A stretch of 64,000 nt of DNA from NCBI GenBank assembly GCA_965277495.1, contig OZ255824.1:186001-250000 (forward strand), written 5' to 3'. This stretch comes from CAHJXG01 sp965277495 (GTDB lineage Bacteria > Pseudomonadota > Alphaproteobacteria > Acetobacterales > Acetobacteraceae). Shown here piece after piece: positions 49,316-58,334 of the stretch (positions are counted from its first letter, which is position 1; each line of letters begins with the position of its first letter). Both the position numbers and the translations under genes were made by a program. The notes beneath the pieces were generated by a model. It was not told the origin of the DNA. It ran no database searches and saw only the letters and a list, made by a program, of their open reading frames with translations.

Positions 49316-50109
49316 TGAACCAATCCGCCCCTCTTACCTTGCGCTCTCCATCGGTGGCGCCGGGTCAAATGGGCCGGTGCGTCGCCGTCGGGTCCGGCAA
49401 GGGTGGCGTCGGTAAAACCTGGTTTGCCATCACGTTGGCGCATGCACTGGCCCGGAACGGACGGCGAGTTTTGTTGTTTGACGCTGACTTCGGTCTCGCC
49501 AACGTCGACATTCAGCTTGGGCTTACGCCGGTGCTGGACCTGGCATCGGTAATGTCCGGTACGGCGACGCTTACGGACGCCATTGCCCACTTTGTGCCGG
49601 GAGGCTTCGACGTCCTGGCTGGCCGGTCAGGATCGGGCAGCCTCGCCAGTCTTGAATTCACGTCGCTTGAGCGGCTGCTGTCCCTGATTACGATAGCCTC
49701 GGCTCGCTATGACACCGTTCTGCTCGACCTGAGCGCGGGACTTGATCGTTCGGTACGGCGTATGGCTGCTTGGGCGGACACGCTGTTGGTCGTCGCAACG
49801 GAGGAACCCACGAGCCTGACGGACGCCTATGCCACATTGAAACTGCACGCAGCCGATCAACCCGGGGGCGATGCGCGCCTGATCGTGAACCAGTCCAGCA
49901 CCTTAGCCGCCGGCGAGCGAACCGCGGCTACCTTGACCCGCGCCTGCACAGCCTTCCTAGGCCGTGCCCCGGCGGTGGCCGGTAGCGTCCGACGGGACCT
50001 CCATGTTCAGGATGCGATCCGCAGGCAGACACCCTTGCTGACCCGGCACCCAAATTGCCCCGCGAGCGTGGACGTGGAACGCATCGCAAGCGGATTGTCC
50101 TTTGGATAA
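49312..50109 (+). CDS. FlhG/FleN-like MinD-family ATPase
   Basis: A 265-residue deviant-Walker ATPase. The P-loop is GSGKGGVGKTWFAITLAHAL; switch regions follow in LLFDADFGLANVDIQLGLTP and LLDLSAGLDRSVRRMA. With FlhF it likely controls flagellar number and site. It starts at the ATG overlapping the flhF stop; ATG 49315 is a close alternative. It lacks a clear C-terminal amphipathic membrane helix. Confidence 0.82.
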   Translation: MMNQSAPLTLRSPSVAPGQMGRCVAVGSGKGGVGKTWFAITLAHALARNGRRVLLFDADFGLANVDIQLGLTPVLDLASVMSGTATLTDAIAHFVPGGFDVLAGRSGSGSLASLEFTSLERLLSLITIASARYDTVLLDLSAGLDRSVRRMAAWADTLLVVATEEPTSLTDAYATLKLHAADQPGGDARLIVNQSSTLAAGERTAATLTRACTAFLGRAPAVAGSVRRDLHVQDAIRRQTPLLTRHPNCPASVDVERIASGLSFG

Positions 50110-50222
50110 CCGCGCTTCCGACAAAGAACCTTTGCGTTTTGGCTTCGAGGGGTATCATTCTCGATGCAATGGCCTATCTCCGGATAAGTCAGGTCCGAAT
50201 ACCGGGCGCTGCAGGAGGCGGC

Positions 50223-51368
50223 ATGGTCCTGATCGGCTCCAACCGCGACCTGCGGATAGACTTCTTCCGCGGCGTTGCGCTGTGGTGGATTTTCATGGAT
50301 CACATTCCCGACAATTGGCTTGCGCAGTTTAGCTTGCGGAACTTTGCGCTCTGCGATGCCACGGAGATTTTCGTGCTGCTCGCAGGCTATGCGGCGGGCC
50401 TGGCCTATGGCCGCAGCATGGACCGGTATGGATGGCTGTTTGCGGGCGCTGACGTGCTGCGACGCGCCTGGGTCTTGTATGTCGCGCATATTTTTTTGTT
50501 CGTGGTGTTCAGCGCACAAGTCTCTTATTCCGCCACCGCCCTTGACCGGTCGGAGTACCTGGATGAAATTCACCTCGACGTGCTGGCGGAAGCGCCGTAT
50601 CGGGCTATGCTGGAGGCCTTGCTGCTAAGCTTCCAGCCAGCCTACTTGAATATACTGCCAATGTACGTGGCACTCCTCGCGATGTTTGCAGTCGTGTTGC
50701 CGTTGCTGCGTTGGCCGTTGGTGCTATTTACACTGTCTGCAACGATCTATACAGTGGTTCGAGTGACTGGGTATAACTTTCCATCCTGGACCGGTGGCGG
50801 CTGGTATTTCAACCCGCTCGCTTGGCAGTTTCTCTTCGTGATCGGCTCCATCCTATCGTATGCGCCGCCGAAGCTTCGAGTTCCACCGAGATTACTCGAT
50901 GCCGCTGCGGTGCTGATCGTGCTGACGGGTGTGTCACTTCTATGGTTGATATGGCCCTATCCTGAATTGACGTCTCGTTTTCCGGCTATGGCAGCCCGCA
51001 TCCTGCTGTCGGTCGACAAGGAGGGACTGCATCCGATGCGGCTGTTGTCAATCCTCGCATTGGCCTGGCTGGCTGCTCGCCGAATTCCGGTTGACGCAGC
51101 ATGGTTAAAAGGTTGGTTCGCACGGCCAGTCGTGATCTGTGGCCAGCACTCGCTGCCAGTTTTTTGCGCTGGGATATTTTTATCCTTCCTTGGTCGGCTT
51201 GCGATGGAAGAGCGGGCGGGCTGGGCTGTGCAGGCGGGTGTCAACGTCGCGGGCCTAACTGCGCTCGTATGCGTCGGCATGCTTGCCGCATGGTATAAAG
51301 TGAAGGGCCAGGTCGCTCGCGCTGACTTGTCGAAGTTACCGCAGGCTGGTAGCGCAGGCGTGATATGA
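50223..51368 (+). CDS. OpgC-like membrane acyltransferase
   Basis: A 381-residue integral membrane protein with about ten hydrophobic segments. RDLRIDFFRGVALWWIFMDHIP, core IDFFRG, is the OpgC/acyltransferase-3-type opening, and EIFVLLAGYAAGLAYG follows. OpgC adds succinyl groups to periplasmic glucans; this relative may modify a glucan or other polysaccharide. Codon choice looks less GC-rich than the flanking flagellar genes, hinting at transfer. AGGAGG sits before the ATG at 50223. It overlaps the SGNH-like gene by four bases. Confidence 0.78.
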   Translation: MVLIGSNRDLRIDFFRGVALWWIFMDHIPDNWLAQFSLRNFALCDATEIFVLLAGYAAGLAYGRSMDRYGWLFAGADVLRRAWVLYVAHIFLFVVFSAQVSYSATALDRSEYLDEIHLDVLAEAPYRAMLEALLLSFQPAYLNILPMYVALLAMFAVVLPLLRWPLVLFTLSATIYTVVRVTGYNFPSWTGGGWYFNPLAWQFLFVIGSILSYAPPKLRVPPRLLDAAAVLIVLTGVSLLWLIWPYPELTSRFPAMAARILLSVDKEGLHPMRLLSILALAWLAARRIPVDAAWLKGWFARPVVICGQHSLPVFCAGIFLSFLGRLAMEERAGWAVQAGVNVAGLTALVCVGMLAAWYKVKGQVARADLSKLPQAGSAGVI

Positions 51369-52189
51369 GCGTATTCTCAACCCTACAATCGCTGATGCTC
51401 GCCACCTTTCTTTGGGTGGGACCAGCGCTGGCCTCAGATGCAACGGACCCCTGTCAAGCACCGGACGATATGGCCGGTGCGGCAGCCGCATTGCCCAGGG
51501 TGGCAGCAGAACTGCAACCTGGCGCAACGCTCAACGTGCTGGCCGTTGGGTCCGCCACCATGTTCGGCCCGGACGCCAGCCTCAGCCCCGGCACGATCAC
51601 GAGCCAAGCCCTTGGCAATAGCAACGCGCCATCACTGGCCAAGGTGTTCAGCGGGCCGGCGTCTGACCGCGCTTTCCCTTTGCAAATGGCGAAAGCGCTG
51701 CAGGACGCTGTGCCGGGTCTCGACGTCAATGTGACTGTGCGGGGAGGTCGCAGCCTGCTTGCAACGGATATGCTGGGGATAATACAGACGGAACTCGCGA
51801 GCCACCATTTTGAGCTGGTGGTTTGGCAAACGGGGACTGTCGAGGCAGTCCGCAACCTACCGACAGGCGAGTTCGCGCAAACATTATCCGAGGGTGCTGA
51901 GGTTGTTACCGCAGCGGGCGCAAACCTTGTGCTGGTGGATCCGCAATTCAGCCGCTTTCTTCAGACCAACAGTAATCTGGAGCCATATGAACAGGCCTTG
52001 CAGCAGGTTGCTGCTATGCCGGGCGTTGTGCTGTTTCGCCGCTACGATTTGATGCGCGCCTGGGCAAACGACAGCCAAATTGATCTTGAGCGCACCCCTC
52101 GGTCAGCGCGTCAGAAGGTAATCGAGACCCTGCATGCTTGTTTAGGCCGGCATCTCGCGCGACTGGTGCTGGAGTCCGCCCGCTCCTAA
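51365..52189 (+). CDS. SGNH/GDSL-like exported protein, OpgC partner
   Basis: A 274-residue exported protein. The signal peptide (LMLATFLWVGPALASDA) is cut near ALA-S. Block I is altered to VLAVGSATMFG, block III is recognisable in VVWQTGTVEAVRN, but the catalytic Asp-x-x-His block near the C-terminus is not evident. It may be a degenerate hydrolase that binds or transfers acyl groups with the OpgC-like protein encoded before it. Such OpgC/SGNH pairs exist in other alphaproteobacteria. Confidence 0.65.
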   Translation: MSVFSTLQSLMLATFLWVGPALASDATDPCQAPDDMAGAAAALPRVAAELQPGATLNVLAVGSATMFGPDASLSPGTITSQALGNSNAPSLAKVFSGPASDRAFPLQMAKALQDAVPGLDVNVTVRGGRSLLATDMLGIIQTELASHHFELVVWQTGTVEAVRNLPTGEFAQTLSEGAEVVTAAGANLVLVDPQFSRFLQTNSNLEPYEQALQQVAAMPGVVLFRRYDLMRAWANDSQIDLERTPRSARQKVIETLHACLGRHLARLVLESARS

Positions 52190-52201
52190 GTCGGGCGGAA
52201 C

Positions 52202-52324
52202 CTAGCGCCGATTTGCGGCCGGCCCGTAAATATGTCGGCCTTCGAAGTAGCAGTACTTCGCCTGCCAACGCCTATAGCCGCAACGGCGAAATTTCGGGTT
52301 AGAATAATCCGGTGATCTTGCCAT
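52202..52324 (-). CDS. possible 40-residue cysteine- and aromatic-rich small protein
   Basis: A small ORF on the minus strand that begins inside the 3' end of fhs in another frame and runs through the otherwise empty gap before the SGNH gene. Its product contains FRRCGYRRWQAKYCYFEGRH, which has two cysteines and many aromatic and basic residues, unlike random read-through. No ribosome site or homologue was recognised, so this may be chance. A CGAAGTA/TACTTCG inverted repeat (52243-52260) lies within it. Confidence 0.25.
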   Translation of the reverse strand: MARSPDYSNPKFRRCGYRRWQAKYCYFEGRHIYGPAANRR

Positions 52325-53969
52325 CGGCATCCAATCGAATGGTGTTGGACGCTGGATCGCGCGGTAGGCCCGGCATGGTCATCACGTCGCCGCAGACCGC
52401 AACAATGAAGCCCGCGCCGGCAGAGACCTGAACCTCACGCACCGGTAGGAGGTGGCCGTTTGGCGCACCCAATGCCGCCGGGTCAGCGCTGAAGCTGTAT
52501 TGTGTCTTGGCAATGCAGACCGGGAAATGAACAAATCCTGCCGCCTCGAACGCCGCCAAACGTTTCGCAACCGCTGCCGGCAGCGTGATGTCGGCAGCGC
52601 GATAGATCTGCTGCGCAACCGTCCGAATTTTATCCGCAAGGCCCATAGACGATGGATAAAGCGGGGCGTAGCGCGCCGTGCCGCGCCCAATGCAGGCCAC
52701 CACAGCCTGGCCCAGCGCTTCCGCCCCGGCAGCACCGTCCGCCCAATGGGTGCAGACCACAGTCTCGACTCCACGAGCGCCCATGGCATCGCGCACCACT
52801 TCGAATTCAGCCGGGGTGTCCGATACGAAGCTGTTGAGCGCAACGATGACCGGCAGGCCAAATTTCTCAAGATTATCTAGATGACGCTCCAGGTTGGCCA
52901 TGCCGCGTGCGACTGCGGCCGTGTCCTCCCGCGCCAAGTCGGCTTTTGCCACGCCGCCGTGCATCTTCAATGCGCGCAAGGTCGCCACCAGCACGGCACA
53001 GGAGGGCGTCAATCCGGCACTCGGGCACTTGATATCGAGGAACTTCTCGCCACCGAGATCCGCCCCAAATCCCGCCTCGGTCACCACGATATCTGCCAAC
53101 TTCAGTCCGAGCCGGGTCGCCACGACCGAGTTGCAGCCATGCGCGATATTGGCGAACGGGCCGCCATGAATAAGCGCCGGCGAGCCCTCGATTGTTTGCA
53201 CCAGGTTGGGCGCGAAGGCGTCGCGCAGCAGCGCCGCCATGGCGCCGTCCGCCTGCAGGTCCCGCGCCGTCACCGCCGATCCATCCCGGCGTGACGCGAC
53301 CTGAATGCGTCCGAGGCGGTCCTGCAGGTCTGCGAGGTCGCGCGCCAGGCAAAACACCGCCATCGCCTCGCTCGCGACGGTAATGTCGAATTTGTCTTCG
53401 CGCGGCGAGCCATTCACTGCGCCGCCAAGCCCATTCACGATGTTCCGCAACGCCCGGTCGTTCATGTCGAGCGCCCGACGCCACGTGATCCGGCGCGGAT
53501 CGATGCCGAGCTTGTTGCCCCAATACAAGTGGTTGTCCAGCACCGCCGCCAGCAAGTTGTTCGCCGCCGTGATCGCGTGAAAATCGCCGGTAAAATGCAG
53601 GTTGATCTCGTCCATCGGCGCGACCTGCGCGCGGCCGCCGCCGGTGGCGCCGCCTTTCACGCCAAAACACGGCCCAAGCGACGGCTCCCGCAAGCAAATC
53701 ATCGTCCGGTGCCCGATGCGGTTCAAGGCGTCGCCGAGTCCGATGGTCGTGGTGGTCTTGCCCTCCCCGGCCGCCGTTGGGCTGATCCCCGTCACTAGAA
53801 CCAGCGCGCCATCCGGCCGGTCCTGTTGCGCACGGACGAAATCAAGGCTGATCTTCGCCTTGAATCGCCCATACGGTTCTAATGCGCTGGAGGGAATGCC
53901 AGCGTTTTCAGCAATCTCCGCGATGGGCCGCAACTGGGCGGCACGGGCGATCTCGAGATCGGTGGGCAC
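52299..53969 (-). CDS. fhs: formate-tetrahydrofolate ligase
   Basis: Makes 10-formyltetrahydrofolate from formate and ATP. The 556-residue length is normal. TGISPTAAGEGKTTTTIGLGDAL holds the ATP loop (core AAGEGKTT), EPSLGPCFGVKGGATGGG is the second signature, and HGGPFANIAHGCNSV and EAGFGADLGGEKF are characteristic. It overlaps the PhnW-like gene by one base on the same strand, so the two are cotranscribed. It may link formate or C1 supply to serine and glycine metabolism. Confidence 0.95.
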   Translation of the reverse strand: MPTDLEIARAAQLRPIAEIAENAGIPSSALEPYGRFKAKISLDFVRAQQDRPDGALVLVTGISPTAAGEGKTTTTIGLGDALNRIGHRTMICLREPSLGPCFGVKGGATGGGRAQVAPMDEINLHFTGDFHAITAANNLLAAVLDNHLYWGNKLGIDPRRITWRRALDMNDRALRNIVNGLGGAVNGSPREDKFDITVASEAMAVFCLARDLADLQDRLGRIQVASRRDGSAVTARDLQADGAMAALLRDAFAPNLVQTIEGSPALIHGGPFANIAHGCNSVVATRLGLKLADIVVTEAGFGADLGGEKFLDIKCPSAGLTPSCAVLVATLRALKMHGGVAKADLAREDTAAVARGMANLERHLDNLEKFGLPVIVALNSFVSDTPAEFEVVRDAMGARGVETVVCTHWADGAAGAEALGQAVVACIGRGTARYAPLYPSSMGLADKIRTVAQQIYRAADITLPAAVAKRLAAFEAAGFVHFPVCIAKTQYSFSADPAALGAPNGHLLPVREVQVSAGAGFIVAVCGDVMTMPGLPRDPASNTIRLDADGKITGLF

Positions 53970-55072
53970 TAGGCGGCCCGCCGCGATTGGAGGCCCAGCT
54001 CGGTCATCGCCAGCCCAATCGCCTTAACGGCGGTGCGCATGTCACCCGGCGTGACCGCGCCGATGCAGCCGACCCGGAAGCTTGGTGCGGCGGTGTTGTA
54101 GAAATTGCTGATCAGGATGCCTCGTTTTTTAAGCTGATCGACAAAGGCTTGGAGGTTCCATGCCGGATCGTCCGGGGACGCGACGTTCACCACAATCGGC
54201 CCTTGCAGGTCCAACGGCAAGCACGGACGCAAGCCGAGTAACTGGACACCCTCGTAGACGACCCGCATGTTCGCGCTATACCGCGCGAGCCGAGCCGGCT
54301 GCCCGCCCTCGGCCTCGAAACGATCCAGCGCGACAGCGAACGCCGCAATAGCTTGAGCCGCCGGGGTGAACCGGTGACTGCCCAGGCCGAGGCGCTCGCC
54401 GTGCGCATAGACGTCAGCAAGGTCCAGCGACCAGCTTGCCGCCCGCCCGACGCCGGCTTTCAGGCTGTCGACCCGAGCTACGGTGAGCGCCAAGCCCGGC
54501 AGGCCTTCGATGCACTTGTTCGAGGTGAACGTCACGCTGTCCACCATCGGCAAGCGGCCAATGTCCAACGGCATGGCCCCGAATGCGGATACGGCGTCGA
54601 TCAGCACCCGTCGGCCGGCGCGTCCAGCAGCTTCGGCGAGCGCGGCTGCATCGTGGACGATGCCGGTCGCGGTCTCGCTATAGACGATAGCGAGGTGGGT
54701 GATGGCCGGGTCATTCGCCAGTGCTGCCGCAACGGCGTCCGAATCCACCCGCTCGGTCGCTGCGACCGCGAGTGTCACCACCCGACGCCCAGCCTCGGTT
54801 GCGAGCCGAACGAGCCGGTCGGTAAGCGGAACCAATATTGTTCCATCCGGAGGCACGAGGCTGCGGAATACCGCCTCCATCGCGAAATGACCGCAACCCT
54901 GAAGCGGCAGCACGGCGTGCTCGCCCGGCCTGCCGCCGGCAATGGCGAGCACGCGCCCGCGGACTGTGGCCAGAAGCTCGCGGAAGTCGAGGTCCCAAGG
55001 CGCATAATCCTGGGCGGCGGCGGCGCGCACGGATGGGTGGGTGGTGACCGGTCCGGGTATCAGAAGGAGCAT
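53969..55072 (-). CDS. PhnW-like 2-aminoethylphosphonate/alanine-glyoxylate-type transaminase
   Basis: A 367-residue class V aminotransferase. LLLIPGPVTTHPSVR opens the protein, VLPLQGCGHFAMEAVF and IDAVSAFGAMPLDIG follow, and the PLP lysine is in TFTSNKCIEGLPG. These match PhnW, which converts 2-aminoethylphosphonate and pyruvate to phosphonoacetaldehyde and alanine. No phnX or phosphonate transporter is adjacent, and the cotranscribed gene is fhs, so the true amino donor (perhaps serine or another amine) is unclear. Confidence 0.8.
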   Translation of the reverse strand: MLLLIPGPVTTHPSVRAAAAQDYAPWDLDFRELLATVRGRVLAIAGGRPGEHAVLPLQGCGHFAMEAVFRSLVPPDGTILVPLTDRLVRLATEAGRRVVTLAVAATERVDSDAVAAALANDPAITHLAIVYSETATGIVHDAAALAEAAGRAGRRVLIDAVSAFGAMPLDIGRLPMVDSVTFTSNKCIEGLPGLALTVARVDSLKAGVGRAASWSLDLADVYAHGERLGLGSHRFTPAAQAIAAFAVALDRFEAEGGQPARLARYSANMRVVYEGVQLLGLRPCLPLDLQGPIVVNVASPDDPAWNLQAFVDQLKKRGILISNFYNTAAPSFRVGCIGAVTPGDMRTAVKAIGLAMTELGLQSRRAA

Positions 55073-55180
55073 GGGACTATGGGGCCTGCGTAATAAATGA
55101 GCTTCAAAACCGAGCCTTCGCGCGATTATGCACTGGGATCAAGCATCGCAGACAGCGGCGGAACTTGCTAGAACCAGAGG

Positions 55181-55558
55181 ATGACATCGCCCTTGCCGTT
55201 GCCTGACTGGATTCCCTGGTGGGCCAATTTCGGCATCCTGATCGCCGGTTTGCTGTTCATCCTGATGTTCCTGTTGATGCCATTTGCTGTTTTTGGCGTG
55301 AAGGGCAGGTTGGATTTGCTGGAAGCGCGCTTGGATGAAATTCAAGGTGAAATCCGCAGCCTCGCGCTACGGCTGCCGGAGCCGTCCCTTGAGACCAGCA
55401 AGGGCTTTTCCGATAGGCGAAGGTTTGTGGAACCAGACGACTATTCCAGCTCACAGGCCGCGGACGGCTATGATGGGCGGCGGCCACCTATTCCGCCCGC
55501 GCCTCGCGATCGCAGGCCGCCCGTGATGCCGCCGCGCACCGAACCGCGGCTTGATTGA
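55181..55558 (+). CDS. small membrane-anchored protein of unknown function
   Basis: A 125-residue protein with one membrane span (FGILIAGLLFILMFLLMPFA), a short coiled-coil-like segment (LDLLEARLDEIQGEIRSLAL) and a Pro/Arg-rich tail. I do not recognise the family. A ribosome site is nearly on top of the ATG, so a TTG at 55199 could be the real start. Located between the phnW-like gene (divergent) and a nitrilase-family gene. Confidence 0.6.
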   Translation: MTSPLPLPDWIPWWANFGILIAGLLFILMFLLMPFAVFGVKGRLDLLEARLDEIQGEIRSLALRLPEPSLETSKGFSDRRRFVEPDDYSSSQAADGYDGRRPPIPPAPRDRRPPVMPPRTEPRLD

Positions 55559-55625
55559 ACCATCGCTTGCGCGCAGGGCGCTCTCGGGTGCTTGATAGAT
55601 CCCGCCATAGTTTCCGGAGCCGTCT

Positions 55626-56492
55626 TTGATGCGTGTGAGCGTCTTGCAGATGAACCCCGGCGCCGACAAGGCTGCCAACATCGCCCAGGCCAGCCGGCTG
55701 GTTGATCGTGCCATCGAGGCGGATCGCCCCGATTTTGTAAGCCTGCCGGAGATGTGGACCTGTCTAGGCGGCGACCGTGCTGCCAAGCAAATGGAGGCAG
55801 AATCGCTGCCTCCACAAAATTCGAACGTGCCCGGCGGCCCCGCCTACGAGTTCCTGCGTCACGCAGCCCGGCAGCACGGCATTCATGTGCACGGCGGCTC
55901 GTTAGGCGAAAAGGGCGCCGAGGATGGCGGAACGCGCCTGTTCAATACCACGGTGGTGTTCGATCCACAGGGTTCCGAGGTCGCCCGATATCGCAAAATC
56001 CATTTGTTCGATATCACCACCCCAGATGGCCAGGGTTATCGGGAAAGCGCGATGTATGCCAGCGGCGATCAAGTCGTCGCCTTCGATGCGGGCGGCCTCC
56101 GGGTGGGATGCGCGATCTGCTACGACCTCCGCTTTCCTGAACTATTCTTGGCGTTGCGCCGGGCTGGGGCGGATCTGATATTCTTGCCGTCTGCCTTCAC
56201 GGTGCCCACCGGGCGCGACCATTGGGACGTGCTGATCCGCGCCCGAGCGATCGAGAACCAATGCTGGATCGCCGCTCCGGCCACCTGGGGCCAGCATCGT
56301 GATGGTGCGGGTCAGGTCCGCTTGACCTACGGCCATTCCCTTGTATGCGACCCTTGGGGCCAGGTGGTCGCGACGGTATCGGATGGGGTTGGTTGGACAA
56401 CCGCACGCATTGATCCGGCGCTTGCTGCGCGGGTCCGGCGCGATATGCCTGTCCTCGAGCACCGGCGGCCCGATCTTTTTGGGCCGAAGTGA
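55626..56492 (+). CDS. carbon-nitrogen hydrolase (Nit1/omega-amidase-like)
   Basis: A 288-residue nitrilase-superfamily amidase. The Glu-Lys-Cys triad is visible: Glu in VSLPEMWT, Lys in RYRKIHLFDI and Cys in GCAICYDLRFPE. It resembles Nit1-type deaminated-glutathione amidase and omega-amidase, which repair or clear deaminated metabolites. The start at 55626 is the first ATG of the frame. Followed 70 bp later by nadK on the same strand. Confidence 0.87.
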   Translation: MMRVSVLQMNPGADKAANIAQASRLVDRAIEADRPDFVSLPEMWTCLGGDRAAKQMEAESLPPQNSNVPGGPAYEFLRHAARQHGIHVHGGSLGEKGAEDGGTRLFNTTVVFDPQGSEVARYRKIHLFDITTPDGQGYRESAMYASGDQVVAFDAGGLRVGCAICYDLRFPELFLALRRAGADLIFLPSAFTVPTGRDHWDVLIRARAIENQCWIAAPATWGQHRDGAGQVRLTYGHSLVCDPWGQVVATVSDGVGWTTARIDPALAARVRRDMPVLEHRRPDLFGPK

Positions 56493-56562
56493 TCTCGATG
56501 CACCTTAGCGTAATGCCTCGGCGCATCAATGCGCAGTCCGGTCCGGCTCGGCGGCAGGCTTG

Positions 56563-57387
56563 ATGCCCATTGCAATGCCGCTGCTCGCAACGCCTAGTGC
56601 GGCGCACCTTGCCCATCCCGTCAAGCGCATCGCGTTTGTGGCCTCACCTACTATACTGGCGAGTGAAAGTTGCGGCCGTCTCACGCGGCTGTATGGAAAC
56701 TGCCCGCCCTTGGATGCGGATGTGGTCGTTTGCCTCGGCGGCGATGGTTTCATGCTCGAGACGTTGCATATGCTGATGTCGACGCACGCAACCACCCCGG
56801 TCTACGGCATGAACTGTGGGTCGGTCGGGTTCTTGATGAACGCGTTCGCCGAGGATGGCCTGCCCGCCCGCCTCGAGTGCGCTCAGGCGGCCGTGCTCCA
56901 TCCGCTCCGCATGCACGCCGTGACCCAGACCGGCTCGGTCGAGGAGGCATTGGCTCTGAACGAGGTCTCCCTCCTGCGCCAACTGCGCCAGGCCGCCAAA
57001 ATCCGCATTACGGTCGATGGCCGGGTCCGGTTGCAGGAGCTGATCTGCGATGGGGTGCTTGTTTCCACCCCGGCGGGTTCCACCGCCTATAACTTGTCGG
57101 CGCATGGTCCGATCGTGCCGTTATCGGCCAACCTCCTGCCGTTGACGCCCATCAGCGCCTTCCGGCCCCGCCGTTGGCGCGGAGCGTTGCTGCCCAGCAC
57201 TGCGGATGTGCTGTTCGAGATTTTGGAACTTGATAAACGGCCAGTCGCGGCGGTGGCGGATTTTACCGAAGTCCGCGACGTAGCGTCAGTCGCAGTGAGC
57301 GAGGATCGAAGCGTCAAGACGACAATTCTATTCGATCCCGATCAGAGCCTTTCGGAGCGTATCATAGCCGAACAGTTCACGGTCTGA
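56563..57387 (+). CDS. nadK: NAD kinase
   Basis: Phosphorylates NAD to NADP in the cytoplasm. A 274-residue protein with the GGDG loop in VVVCLGGDGFMLETLH, GMNCGSVGFLMN, and the second-domain NEVSLLRQ and DGVLVSTPAGSTAYNLSA. Start uncertain: TTG 56560, ATG 56563 or ATG 56575 are all in frame. It converges on ctrA with a strong stem-loop between them. Confidence 0.9.
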   Translation: MPIAMPLLATPSAAHLAHPVKRIAFVASPTILASESCGRLTRLYGNCPPLDADVVVCLGGDGFMLETLHMLMSTHATTPVYGMNCGSVGFLMNAFAEDGLPARLECAQAAVLHPLRMHAVTQTGSVEEALALNEVSLLRQLRQAAKIRITVDGRVRLQELICDGVLVSTPAGSTAYNLSAHGPIVPLSANLLPLTPISAFRPRRWRGALLPSTADVLFEILELDKRPVAAVADFTEVRDVASVAVSEDRSVKTTILFDPDQSLSERIIAEQFTV

Positions 57388-57390
57388 CGC

Positions 57391-57434
57391 AAGCCTTGCC
57401 GAAGCGGTGTGCCATGGCCGCTTCGGCGAGGCTT
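57391..57434 (+). terminator. stem-loop terminator between nadK and ctrA
   Basis: Inverted repeat AAGCCTTGCCGAAGCGG ... CCGCTTCGGCGAGGCTT: a 17-bp stem with one G-U pair in the plus-strand RNA and a 10-base loop. It starts 4 bp after nadK and ends 47 bp before the ctrA stop. No T tract follows, so it may act in both directions or need Rho. Confidence 0.6.
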
Positions 57435-57481
57435 ACGTAAGTTCGTAGTCTCAGCATTCTGGATGGTTGCCTGCCTCACGC

Positions 57482-58276
57482 TCAAGCAGCATGAAGTTGG
57501 GCCATCGCCTCCATGGCGGGGGCTACGATGGCAAGAACATCAGGCGTGCCTTCAGGCATTGTGGACAGTGGCTGTCCGAGAACGATGCTTTGATTTGGCT
57601 GCGTCGTCTGGTCGCGCACCATATAGCCGCGGCCCCACACTGTTCCAATGACGTCGCCAGCGCCCGCAATCGCCAGCTTCTTGCGCAGCTTGCAGATGAA
57701 AACGTCGATGATCTTCATCTCTGGCTCATCCATGCCGCCGTAGAGGTGGTTGAGGAAAGCCTCTTTGGTCAGCACCATGCCCTTACGCAGCACGAGCAAC
57801 TCGAGGATCGCGTATTCCTTGCCCGTAAGATGCACGGGCCGACCGGACACCAGCACTTCCCGGCTATCCAGATTGAGCTGCACCGGCCCGACCCGCAACG
57901 TGGGCTGGCTGTAGCCCTTGCTCCGGCGCACGATCGCCTGCATACGCGCCAGCAACTCCGTGGCGTCGAACGGCTTGGTGATGAAATCGTCGGCGCCAAC
58001 GCCGAATGCCTTGACCTTGGCTTGCGGCCGGGTCAGCCCGGACAGAATGATGACCGGCGCCTCGATCCGGCTGGAGCGCATCCGCCGGACAACCTCGTAG
58101 CCGTCCATGTCCGGCAGCATGAGGTCGAGCAGGATGATATCGTAGTCATAGTGGCGCACCAGTTCGAGCGCCTCCTCTCCGGTGTCGATGTGATCGACAA
58201 TCCCGCCATTGGCTTTCAGCATTTGCATCACGCCACGGGCTGTCACGAGTTCGTCTTGGACTAGTAGCACACGCAT
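57482..58276 (-). CDS. ctrA: CtrA cell-cycle response regulator
   Basis: A 264-residue OmpR-family regulator. Receiver: VLLVQDE (the usual EDD pocket has Gln-Asp-Glu), phospho-acceptor Asp51 in IILLDLMLPDMDGYEV, and Lys in TKPFDATELL. The DNA-binding domain HLTGKEYAILELL, KEAFLNHLYGGMDEPEMKIIDV (core FLNHLYGGMDEPE) and FICKLRKKL is almost identical to Caulobacter CtrA. It would control flagellar and cell-cycle genes; a CtrA-like box sits before fliF. CAGGAG precedes the ATG at 58276. Divergent from fliI. Confidence 0.93.
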   Translation of the reverse strand: MRVLLVQDELVTARGVMQMLKANGGIVDHIDTGEEALELVRHYDYDIILLDLMLPDMDGYEVVRRMRSSRIEAPVIILSGLTRPQAKVKAFGVGADDFITKPFDATELLARMQAIVRRSKGYSQPTLRVGPVQLNLDSREVLVSGRPVHLTGKEYAILELLVLRKGMVLTKEAFLNHLYGGMDEPEMKIIDVFICKLRKKLAIAGAGDVIGTVWGRGYMVRDQTTQPNQSIVLGQPLSTMPEGTPDVLAIVAPAMEAMAQLHAA

Positions 58277-58305
58277 GGGTTGCTCCTGAAACAATCGACA
58301 ACGTG

Positions 58306-58334
58306 GTTATGCAACTTTCACGTGTATTTGTCCA
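58306..58334 (-). promoter_or_regulatory. candidate sigma-70-type promoter of ctrA
   Basis: Reading the minus strand gives TGGACA, a 17-base spacer and CATAAC; transcription would start about 23 bases before the ctrA ATG. The stretch is AT-rich compared with its surroundings. The hexamers are only fair, so this is tentative. Confidence 0.33.
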
